A stretch of DNA of 5,784 bases from Candidatus Bipolaricaulota bacterium (GCA_015485945.1 WFSM01000108.1:1-5784), one strand, 5' to 3'. Shown: positions 1-3,912, counted from the first letter of the stretch. Translations and numbers: made by a program. The notes: generated from the sequence alone by a model not told the origin.

Positions 1-1
1 C

Positions 2-283
2 ACCGCAGCCGGGTACTCCGATCTCGTCTACCGGTTCAACGATCGCGATTACACGTACGTGTACAAGGGCGCTGCTGGCTGCCTCGATCACGCGCTGTCG
101 TCTTCCAGTTTGACAGCGCAGGTAACCGGAGCCGCGGTGTGGCACATCGACGCCGATGAACCGCCCGTCCTCGGGTACGAGACAACGTACAAGGCGGCCG
201 ATCAGATCGAGATGCTGTATCGCAACGACCCGTACCGCGCGTCGGATCACGATCCGATCGTCATCGGGCTCGACTTGCGCTAG
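2..283 (+). CDS. ExeM/NucH-like extracellular endonuclease, C-terminal part (5' end outside window)
   Basis: The frame is open from the first complete codon at base 2 and ends at TAG 281-283, giving the last 93 residues. The fragment reads like the end of an endonuclease/exonuclease/phosphatase (EEP) domain. It has a YKGAAGCLDHAL block, then a VTGAAVWHIDADEP segment, then DPYRASDHDPIVIGLDL at the terminus. In EEP nucleases the final SDHDP motif supplies the catalytic His and a metal-site Asp. The LDHAL plus WHIDADEP combination is what I know from the ExeM/NucH extracellular nuclease group, which are secreted enzymes that degrade DNA outside the cell. No signal peptide can be checked because the N-terminus is missing. 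The protein ends 6 residues after SDHDP+IVIG with no C-terminal anchor or sorting domain. GTG at 59 is internal and not a start. Family call is confident; substrate (DNA versus other phosphodiester) is inferred. Confidence 0.85.
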   Translation, partial: TAAGYSDLVYRFNDRDYTYVYKGAAGCLDHALSSSSLTAQVTGAAVWHIDADEPPVLGYETTYKAADQIEMLYRNDPYRASDHDPIVIGLDLR

Positions 284-1128
284 CGCGTGATCCACCGCTG
301 CCGGTCGGGGATCGTCTTGCCACCCGATTGGCACTGAGGGCAGTAGTAGGTGCGGGTCTGGGCGTAGCGGATCTCCGCGATCGGGGTGCCGCACACCGGG
401 CACGGCTCGCCGGTGCGGTTATACACTTTGAGGAAATCGCGGACCTCGTCGGTGAACAGGCTATCCCCCACGCGGGCGCGGATTTCCCTGATTGCGGTTG
501 CAAGGACGCTCACGATCGCCGCGTGTAGGCGGGCGATCTCCGCGTCGGTGAGCGTGTTCACATAGCGGATCGGTGAAATCTTGGCGGCAAACAGGATCTC
601 GTCGGCGTAAGCGCTCCCGATCCCGGCGATCATCCGTTGATCGGTGAGGAGCTTCTTCGCCTGGCGCCGGCGCCCGTGCACCATCGCGGTCAGTGCTGCG
701 ACTGTGAATTGCGGCGACAATGGCTCGGGTCCGGCGTGGGCGATATCGGACACATCCATGGGGTCGGCGACGACGTAGACGCGCGCCAGTTTGATCGGGC
801 CGTTCTCGATCAGCCGCAGATCCTCTCCGTCGGCGAACGAGATGACGAGCCCCGTCGCCTTGGTGGGACGGGTGTTGCTGCGGCAGATGACGAACCGGCC
901 GGCGCGCATCAGGTGAACGACGAGATGGAGATCGGGACGTACGGTGAGTATCAAGTGCTTCCCCCGCCGCGCGATCGCGGTGAACCGCGCGTTAATGAGA
1001 GCATCGAACGACGGGGTGACAGTCTTCAGTATCCCGGGGCGCAACGCGCGTGCCGCAATGATCTCGCGACCGGCGATCTTCGGAGCGAGCACCTCCGTCA
1101 ATACTTCGAGGTCAGGCAGTTCCGGCAT
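280..1128 (-). CDS. Fpg/Nei-family DNA glycosylase (formamidopyrimidine-DNA glycosylase-like, divergent clade)
   Basis: A 282-residue protein of normal family length. It starts MPELPD, giving the N-terminal Pro2 nucleophile and Glu3 of Fpg/Nei bifunctional glycosylase/AP lyases that excise oxidised bases. Lys57 sits in RRGKHLIL as in Fpg. The helix-two-turn-helix is DQRMIAGIGSAYADEILF at about 163-180. A C-terminal zinc finger uses Cys243, 246, 263 and 266. Several usual Fpg residues differ: HLMRAGRF (72-79) instead of HLGMSG, ENGPIKLARVYV (108-119) where DxRRFG normally carries the void-filling Arg and Phe, Ser172 for the H2TH Asn, and Thr258-Arg259 where Fpg has Arg-Gly/Ala. These changes, and the CQSGGKTIPDR tail, suit the divergent Fpg/Nei-like clade rather than classical MutM, so base preference should not be assumed. 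ATG 1126-1128 is chosen because it gives MPELPD and has AGGAGG five bases upstream. The gene is convergent with the nuclease and shares its stop tetranucleotide. Confidence 0.93.
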   Translation of the reverse strand: MPELPDLEVLTEVLAPKIAGREIIAARALRPGILKTVTPSFDALINARFTAIARRGKHLILTVRPDLHLVVHLMRAGRFVICRSNTRPTKATGLVISFADGEDLRLIENGPIKLARVYVVADPMDVSDIAHAGPEPLSPQFTVAALTAMVHGRRRQAKKLLTDQRMIAGIGSAYADEILFAAKISPIRYVNTLTDAEIARLHAAIVSVLATAIREIRARVGDSLFTDEVRDFLKVYNRTGEPCPVCGTPIAEIRYAQTRTYYCPQCQSGGKTIPDRQRWITR

Positions 1129-1133
1129 CAGTT

Positions 1134-1139
1134 CCTCCT
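1134..1139 (-). promoter_or_regulatory. Shine-Dalgarno site of the Fpg/Nei gene
   Basis: AGGAGG on the - strand, five bases before the ATG at 1128. It fixes the start that yields the catalytically required N-terminal Pro-Glu. Confidence 0.8.
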
Positions 1140-1145
1140 GCCGCC

Positions 1146-1173
1146 ATTATAACCCGGCATCGCTAATCATGAA
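1146..1173 (-). promoter_or_regulatory. Candidate sigma-70 promoter of the Fpg/Nei gene
   Basis: A perfect TATAAT lies on the - strand at 1151-1146. A weak -35-like TTCATG sits at 1173-1168 with a 16-base spacer. If used, transcription would start near 1139, inside or just before the AGGAGG, so the mRNA leader would be only about 11 bases. The -10 match is exact but the -35 is poor and the spacing to the SD is tight, so the call is moderate. Confidence 0.4.
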
Positions 1174-1303
1174 CGATCAGCCGCTTACGCTGCTCCTATC
1201 TCCGTCGCACTCTTTGGCCTAAGCTTCCTGGATTGAGAATAGATCTAAGAGTAGTTCGCCCCAAATGCTCCAAATGCCAGGCACTACACCTAGTATGAAA
1301 TCA

Positions 1304-1334
1304 GATGGGCTTCTTTAGTTAAGTAGAAGCCATC
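1304..1334. repeat. Inverted repeat / hairpin, 10 bp with one bulge
   Basis: GATGG-G-CTTCT (1304-1314) pairs with AGAAGCCATC (1325-1334) around a 10-base loop. The only defect is a single bulged G. It lies at the left edge of the structured gap and overlaps the first TAGAAGC copy at 1324-1330. Confidence 0.5.
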
Positions 1335-1360
1335 TCCACTAAACTGTGGCAACTCCATGT

Positions 1361-1394
1361 ACCTTGCCTCGCTCACGGGAGTGTATGGCAAGGT
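1361..1394. repeat. Perfect 8-bp inverted repeat
   Basis: ACCTTGCC (1361-1368) and GGCAAGGT (1387-1394) are exact reverse complements separated by 18 bases. The loop holds a further small CAC-GGGA-GTG hairpin (1374-1383). It falls inside the candidate tnpB 3' remnant and could be a stem of its RNA. Confidence 0.55.
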
Positions 1395-1395
1395 G

Positions 1396-1485
1396 TTACA
1401 GGGAGCAGGAGTGGCGATCCCACCGCCGGTACGGGAAGTGAAGAAAGAAGATCCTGCTGCCAAGGTTCCTTCCCCTGCTCTGTAA
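1396..1485 (+). ncRNA. Candidate structured RNA scaffold (omega/reRNA-like)
   Basis: TTACAG-GG-AGCAGG (1396-1409) pairs with CCTGCT-CTGTAA (1474-1485), making 12 base pairs interrupted only by a two-base bulge. The stem encloses a 64-base domain with its own short hairpins: GTGG/CCAC at 1411-1423 or, alternatively, GGCG/CGCC at 1413-1427. The closing arm ends exactly on the TAA of the open frame, and the TAGAAGC-hairpin block follows 7 bases later. An RNA that overlaps the 3' end of an ORF and runs into the element's right end is how TnpB guide scaffolds are organised. Whether it is transcribed or functional cannot be seen. It may extend from about 1304 to 1526. Confidence 0.33.
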
Positions 1486-1499
1486 GACCCGCTAGAAGC

Positions 1500-1513
1500 T
1501 AACTTTAAAGTTA
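1500..1513. repeat. Perfect 14-bp palindrome TAACTTTAAAGTTA
   Basis: Self-complementary 14-mer between TAGAAGC and CAACTACA. I read it as the subterminal hairpin of the candidate IS right end. It also lies 17 bases beyond the toxin stop codon on the - strand, where it could act as a weak AT-rich stem downstream of the TA operon. It lacks the GC stem and U-run of an intrinsic terminator. Confidence 0.5.
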
Positions 1514-1529
1514 CAACTACAAGATGAGT

Positions 1530-1814
1530 CTAAGGTTGAGACCGCTTAAGCAGGGCGTAAATTTCCTCACGGGTTCCGATTAGGATGATGAAAATCGTCT
1601 GCTCGTCTTTAATAGGAAGGTAAATTAGGCGGTATTCGCCGTGAGGTGTTCCAATGCGCTTACTCCTGAGCCCGTGGTGTCCCTGCAAGGGTTTCCCGGA
1701 ATAAGGAGCGGATTGGAGGCGCTCAGCGGATTCCTTGATCCGGCGGATGACCGCTTTGTTCTTAATCTTCTGCAGTTGCTTACGCACCCGGGGATCGTAG
1801 ACAAGGGTCCACAT
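1530..1814 (-). CDS. RelE/ParE-superfamily toxin of a type II toxin-antitoxin module
   Basis: A 94-residue basic protein, normal length for the RelE/ParE fold. It starts MWTLVYDPRVRKQLQKI. Two N-terminal helices follow (about 8-36), then a GKPLQG turn (40-45), the strand LRSKRIGTPHGEYRLIYLPI (49-68), FIILIG (75-80) and a terminal TREEIYALL (81-89). Basic and aromatic residues Arg50, Lys52, Arg53, Arg62, Arg82 and Tyr86 are placed like those lining the mRNA-cleaving site of RelE-type toxins. This suggests a ribosome-dependent mRNA interferase, though a ParE-like gyrase poison is not excluded. It follows the antitoxin gene by 12 bases on the same strand and has only a weak Shine-Dalgarno (no AGGAGG). 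Translation probably depends on coupling to the antitoxin, which would keep toxin output low. Stop TAG at 1532-1530 is directly next to the candidate IS remnant, and the reading frame appears full length. Confidence 0.87.
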   Translation of the reverse strand: MWTLVYDPRVRKQLQKIKNKAVIRRIKESAERLQSAPYSGKPLQGHHGLRSKRIGTPHGEYRLIYLPIKDEQTIFIILIGTREEIYALLKRSQP

Positions 1815-1826
1815 TGAGCTCGTACC

Positions 1827-2051
1827 CTACGTCAGATCCGCGAACGTCTCTTCATGCGACAGAGTGTTTCCCGTTTTGTAGTTGCGCTTTGATTCTTCGC
1901 GCAGGTCGGCGAGGGTGATCTTGCGCAGAATGAGGCGGTCCCCGTCCACCCCTACCGCGAGCGGGTCACCGGGCTTGAGCCCGAGCTCCTCGCGCAATGG
2001 CTTGGGAATAACGATTTGTCCTTTGGTTGACATCTTGGCGGTCGACAACAT
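1827..2051 (-). CDS. AbrB/MazE/SpoVT-fold antitoxin
   Basis: A 74-residue protein (75 if the preceding ATG is used). The N-terminal MSTKGQIVIPKPLREELGLKPGDPLAV block is the classic AbrB/SpoVT swapped-hairpin DNA-binding domain, residues about 7-45. The acidic/polar C-terminal tail (about 46-74, LADLREESKRNYKTGNTLSHEETFADLT-like) is the expected toxin-wrapping, protease-labile part. It should bind and neutralise the RelE-type toxin encoded 12 bases downstream and repress the operon. Two ATG codons are adjacent (2054-2052 and 2051-2049). AGGAGG at 2061-2056 is one base from the first but four from the second, so I take the second. A third Met opens the AbrB motif itself but would lose the first strand. 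The 16-bp palindrome just upstream is the likely operator. Confidence 0.9.
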   Translation of the reverse strand: MLSTAKMSTKGQIVIPKPLREELGLKPGDPLAVGVDGDRLILRKITLADLREESKRNYKTGNTLSHEETFADLT

Positions 2052-2055
2052 CATG

Positions 2056-2061
2056 CCTCCT
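2056..2061 (-). promoter_or_regulatory. Shine-Dalgarno site that selects the antitoxin start
   Basis: AGGAGG on the - strand, followed by C and then ATGATG. The spacing is one base to the first ATG and four to the second, favouring initiation at 2051. Confidence 0.75.
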
Positions 2062-2062
2062 T

Positions 2063-2078
2063 ATCTTACTAGTAAGAT
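2063..2078. promoter_or_regulatory. Perfect 16-bp palindrome, likely TA-operon operator
   Basis: ATCTTACTAGTAAGAT is fully self-complementary and starts two bases upstream of the antitoxin's AGGAGG. It overlaps the expected transcription start about 7 bases downstream of the TATACT -10. AbrB/MazE-type antitoxins bind palindromes in their own promoters, so autorepression here is the natural reading. A transcript would also contain it as a hairpin near its 5' end. Confidence 0.65.
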
Positions 2079-2079
2079 C

Positions 2080-2088
2080 AGTATACCA
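2080..2088 (-). promoter_or_regulatory. Extended -10 element of the TA operon promoter
   Basis: TGG-TATACT on the - strand gives an extended -10 (TGn plus TATACT, 2085-2080). I see no good -35 at 16-18 bases upstream, and the TGn motif may compensate. Start of transcription is predicted near 2073, inside the palindrome. Confidence 0.5.
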
Positions 2089-2163
2089 CAAAACGAGGCC
2101 ACCGACATCATTCACCTGAAAAGTCCATTTCTACCAGCACCACTTGAGGGAGGAAGATTACGG

Positions 2164-2220
2164 ATGGGGGTTATCAGATCGCCTAGGGTCTACCATTGGA
2201 TTTTGTACAGTGACAGGTAG
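2164..2220 (+). CDS. Possible 18-codon leader ORF upstream of the SDR gene
   Basis: ATG 2164 to TAG 2218-2220 encodes MGVIRSPRVYHWILYSDR. A strong GGGAGG (2148-2153) precedes it by 10 bases, better than chance for a non-coding spacer. Its 3' half spans both arms of the 2183-2227 hairpin, and its stop codon lies in the downstream arm. No homology is recognisable and there is no run of one amino-acid codon as in classical attenuators. It could be a spurious ORF; function is unknown. Confidence 0.22.
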   Translation: MGVIRSPRVYHWILYSDR

Positions 2221-2227
2221 ACTCTGG
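2183..2227 (+). repeat. Strong 12-bp hairpin in the divergent spacer
   Basis: CTAGGGTCTACC (2183-2194) pairs with GGTAGACTCTGG (2216-2227) as RNA with ten Watson-Crick pairs and two G-U wobbles. The core GTCTACC/GGTAGAC is exact. The loop is 21 bases. There is no U-run after it, so it is not a standard terminator. It lies 80 bases ahead of the SDR start and could be a leader-RNA element, a protein-binding site or repeat debris. Confidence 0.45.
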
Positions 2228-2262
2228 TCACGTAGAATGTCTGTTTGATGGGGGTGTGGCTG

Positions 2263-2290
2263 TTGAAGAATAAAGGTTTGACCCTAATAC
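2263..2290 (+). promoter_or_regulatory. Weak candidate promoter of the SDR gene
   Basis: TTGAAG (2263-2268) and TAATAC (2285-2290) are separated by 16 bases. Each box is only a partial match. Transcription would begin near 2297, giving a leader of about ten bases containing the GGAG site, similar to the arrangement proposed for the Fpg/Nei gene. Confidence 0.25.
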
Positions 2291-2306
2291 ATGTATGGAG
2301 AAGGAT

Positions 2307-3191
2307 ATGAAATCTTTCCGCTTAAAACAATCTTTCCCGGACCGCGAGGGAGTACTAGTTACCGGTTGCTCTTCAGGAATCGGACGGGCAACGGCGCTTT
2401 ATTTAGCACAACAGGGATTCACCGTATTTGCTACCGTGCGCAAGGAATCGGACGCCGAGGAATTGCGCGCCATTGGCGCGTCAAACCTCATCCCAATTTG
2501 CCCCCTTGACCTCACCCAACTTGACGATATTCCCGATGTTGTCGCCACGGTAACAGAGACGCTCGCACACCGGGGGAAAAGCGGCCTTTACGCGCTGGTC
2601 AACAACGCGGGTGGTGGTACAGTTGCGCCAATCGAACTCATGGATCTCGCGCACTTTCGTACGGAACTTGAGACTCGCGTCCTGGGAGCAGTAGCGCTGG
2701 TACAGGCGTTTCTGCCTCTAATCCGTCGCGTGCAGGGGCGAATCGTGTGGATCGTGACACCAGCGACAATACCTACACCATATGTCACAAGCATCCACGC
2801 CTGTGACTTTGCCGTGAATTGTATCGCACGTACTCTGGAGATAGAGCTTGCCTCGTGGAAGATCCGAAATATCATGATTCGCTGCGGTGGGATCGACACC
2901 CGTGCGGCTCGACAGACCAATGCTCGGATCGAGGCGTGGTTGGAGACCCTTTCCCCTGACCAGGCTGCTCTCTATAGCTCGGCATTGCACAACTGGAAAG
3001 ATGAGATGAAAAGATTCGATGCCAACCGCACATCACCGGAGCGTGTAGCTGAAACAGTGTTTAACGCCCTCATCGCTCGCAAGCCCAAACACCGCTACAT
3101 GGTGGGGCACATGGCACGGTTCGCTAACCTGCTCGAACTCCTGCCCCAAACGTGGGTCGACGCGGTCTTGGTCCGGCGGTTCCGAAGATAG
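2307..3191 (+). CDS. SDR-fold protein lacking the catalytic Tyr and Lys (possible pseudoenzyme)
   Basis: A 294-residue protein. ATG 2307 is preferred over ATG 2295 because GGAG (2297-2300) is six bases upstream of it, while 2295 has no SD. The Rossmann nucleotide-binding motif TGCSSGIG is at 19-26, an Arg/Lys-rich segment after the second strand (ATVRKESD) suggests NADP(H), and NNAG is at 99-102. The C-terminal SPERVAETVFNAL...HRYMVG segment is typical of retinol-dehydrogenase/11-beta-HSD-like SDRs. In the active-site stretch, where classical SDRs have ISS...YxxxK, this protein has IVTPATIPTPYVTSIHACDF. Tyr is replaced by Ile163, Lys by Asp167, and Ser by Thr151 or Val150. The usual PG motif is CGGIDT (193-198). 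The cofactor fold is preserved but normal hydride-transfer chemistry should not work. It may be a regulatory or structural dinucleotide binder or a specialised subfamily. The frame is intact. A small membrane-protein gene follows 176 bases downstream. Confidence 0.85.
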   Translation: MKSFRLKQSFPDREGVLVTGCSSGIGRATALYLAQQGFTVFATVRKESDAEELRAIGASNLIPICPLDLTQLDDIPDVVATVTETLAHRGKSGLYALVNNAGGGTVAPIELMDLAHFRTELETRVLGAVALVQAFLPLIRRVQGRIVWIVTPATIPTPYVTSIHACDFAVNCIARTLEIELASWKIRNIMIRCGGIDTRAARQTNARIEAWLETLSPDQAALYSSALHNWKDEMKRFDANRTSPERVAETVFNALIARKPKHRYMVGHMARFANLLELLPQTWVDAVLVRRFRR

Positions 3192-3240
3192 GGAGCATCT
3201 TTGGCAGAGGGCGTGAACCCGTCGCAAGCATTCCCCCGCC

Positions 3241-3303
3241 GAGTTTGAGCCGGTATACTACCCGAAGCAGGAGGCTCCGATCATTGTGACCGGATGTGCT
3301 TAA
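3241..3303 (+). pseudogene. Possible relic of an SDR N-terminus
   Basis: The short frame before TAA 3301-3303 reads KQEAPIIVTGCA, very like the strand-plus-glycine-motif start of an SDR (compare EGVLVTGCSSGIG in the upstream gene). It stops right where SSGIG should follow. No start codon precedes it, although AGGAGG (3269-3274) and GTG 3286 lie in the same stretch. It could be what remains of a second SDR copy or simply chance; only about 11 residues are informative. Confidence 0.18.
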
Positions 3304-3354
3304 CATAGCCTCCCCAAAAGCTGGGCGGATCGATTGGCCGACACTAAACCAAAT

Positions 3355-3360
3355 AAGGGG
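3355..3360 (+). promoter_or_regulatory. Shine-Dalgarno-like site of the YdcZ/DUF606-type gene
   Basis: The purine run AAGGGGGAA before ATG 3368 places the AGGGGG core seven bases upstream. This supports the 145-residue start over the longer frame beginning at 3296, whose extra 24 residues are polar and unlike the family. Confidence 0.6.
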
Positions 3361-3367
3361 GAATCAA

Positions 3368-3805
3368 ATGAACGCGTTGCTTGTGGCAATAATGGTAGCT
3401 GTGGGTGGGGGAGCGGCTATCAGTTTTCAATCTCTGTTTTCAGGAGTAATCGGCGAGAAACTAGGAATCGTAGAGAGCGTGTTCATCGTTCACCTTGGCG
3501 GCCTTATGCTTGCGAGTGTGCTTTTGTTAGCGATAGGTGGAGGGAGGATTGCTGCATGGCGCACTGTGCCCTGGTATGCCCTGGGCGGCGGATTCATCGG
3601 GGTGGTGATCGTCGCTTCGATTAGCTACGCCGTCCCGCGCCTCGGTCTGGCAACCACGCTCACCATCACTATCGTCTCGCAGTTGATCCTCGGCGCCATT
3701 ATCGACAACTTTAGCCTCCTCGGCGCTACACATCATCCCCTGGACCTCTCTCGTGCCTTCGGAATGCTTATCCTGTTTGCCGGAACTTGGCTCGTAATCC
3801 GCTGA
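3368..3805 (+). CDS. DMT-superfamily small membrane protein, YdcZ/DUF606 type
   Basis: A 145-residue, very hydrophobic protein with about five predicted membrane segments: 4-24, 34-57, 68-90, 94-113 and 126-144. This is the usual length and topology of the DUF606/YdcZ half-size relatives of drug/metabolite exporters, which are thought to act as dimers in the cytoplasmic membrane. Family-like features include the N-terminal glycine-rich helix with FQSLF (20-24), the VHLGG helix (41-45), the WYALGG start of segment three (69-74) and the SQLILGAIIDNF segment (104-115) matching the usual GQL...D.FG block. The substrate is unknown. The start at 3368 is set by its SD site and by the first helix beginning immediately. 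The gene follows the SDR on the same strand after 176 bases, so co-transcription is possible but not shown. It is convergent with the ABC-F gene. Confidence 0.83.
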   Translation: MNALLVAIMVAVGGGAAISFQSLFSGVIGEKLGIVESVFIVHLGGLMLASVLLLAIGGGRIAAWRTVPWYALGGGFIGVVIVASISYAVPRLGLATTLTITIVSQLILGAIIDNFSLLGATHHPLDLSRAFGMLILFAGTWLVIR

Positions 3806-3807
3806 TG

Positions 3808-3890
3808 CTGAATCTGCTGGCAGGACATATAGCAGGGCCACAAAATTACCTTTTATTTCTGATTTGATACGTCAGTAGGCGCAGATTCAG
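3808..3890. repeat. Perfect 10-bp inverted repeat in the convergent spacer
   Basis: CTGAATCTGC (3808-3817) and GCAGATTCAG (3881-3890) are exact reverse complements 63 bases apart, starting two bases after the membrane-protein stop codon. The enclosed sequence is AT-rich and has no gene. It may be the arms of a long hairpin between the two convergent genes, or ends of a short inserted/palindromic element. No target-site duplication is evident. Confidence 0.5.
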
Positions 3891-3897
3891 AATAACG

Positions 3898-3912
3898 GCC
3901 TGACTCCCAGGC
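3898..3912 (-). terminator. Weak candidate terminator of the ABC-F gene
   Basis: On the - strand GCCTG-GGAGT-CAGGC forms a five-pair GC stem, 31 bases past the ABC-F stop codon. It is followed by CGTTATT rather than a clean U-run. A TTTT lies upstream of the stem. The stem is short and the tail imperfect, so this is tentative. Confidence 0.33.

Larger units (their letters stand above)
1327..1485 (+). pseudogene. Short open frame, possible C-terminal remnant of TnpB-like protein
   Basis: The frame opens after a TAG at 1324-1326 and runs 52 codons to TAA 1483-1485. An internal ATG at 1357 would give 42 residues but has no Shine-Dalgarno site. The last part reads IPPPVREVKKEDPAAKVPSPAL, a charged, proline-rich tail that looks like a real protein terminus rather than random translation. 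It overlaps two strong inverted repeats and is followed directly by the candidate IS right end. In tnpB elements the omega/reRNA overlaps the 3' end of the coding sequence, and this arrangement would fit. No RuvC or zinc-finger motif remains in frame. I do not recognise the protein with certainty; a TnpB C-terminal relic is an inference from context. Confidence 0.35.
1304..1526 (+). mobile_element. Probable 3'-end remnant of an IS200/IS605-type tnpB element
   Basis: This part of the 1153-1529 gap holds no intact gene but is dense in structure. A short open frame ends at TAA 1483-1485. Just after it comes TAGAAGC (1493-1499), then the perfect palindrome TAACTTTAAAGTTA (1500-1513), then CAACTACA (1514-1521). 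IS200/IS605-type elements carrying tnpB commonly end this way: a stop codon, a GAAGC-type lead-in, a subterminal hairpin with a TTTA/TTCA-like loop, then a short GTAGTTCAC-like tail. The order and spacing match what I remember of such right ends, but I have no alignment. No left end, tnpA or TnpB catalytic domain is present, so this would be a truncated relic. The exact right boundary is uncertain (about 1521-1529, just short of the toxin stop). The alternative is an unrelated structured RNA or repeat. Confidence 0.42.

Noticed and set aside
637..1152. 171-codon open frame on + across the Fpg/Nei gene
   Set aside because: It is antisense to a clear Fpg/Nei coding frame, its protein has no recognisable motif, and there is no suitable start context.
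1361..1513. CRISPR-like repeat array
   Set aside because: The repeats here are inverted and of different lengths; there is no regular direct-repeat/spacer pattern.
1882..2220. 112-codon open frame on + over the antitoxin and its promoter
   Set aside because: The first part is antisense to the AbrB-fold gene. Only the last 18 codons with their own SD are kept, at low confidence.
2295..2306. SDR start at ATG 2295
   Set aside because: No SD precedes it, whereas GGAG inside these codons is well placed for ATG 2307.
3254..3259. TATACT as a promoter -10 for the DUF606-type gene
   Set aside because: The sequence at the -35 position (TTCCCC) is poor and the leader would be over 100 bases; kept only as a possibility, not a feature.
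3296..3367. Upstream extension of the DUF606-type gene to ATG 3296 (169 residues)
   Set aside because: The added 24 residues are polar and atypical, there is no SD at 3296, and a purine-rich SD lies properly before ATG 3368.
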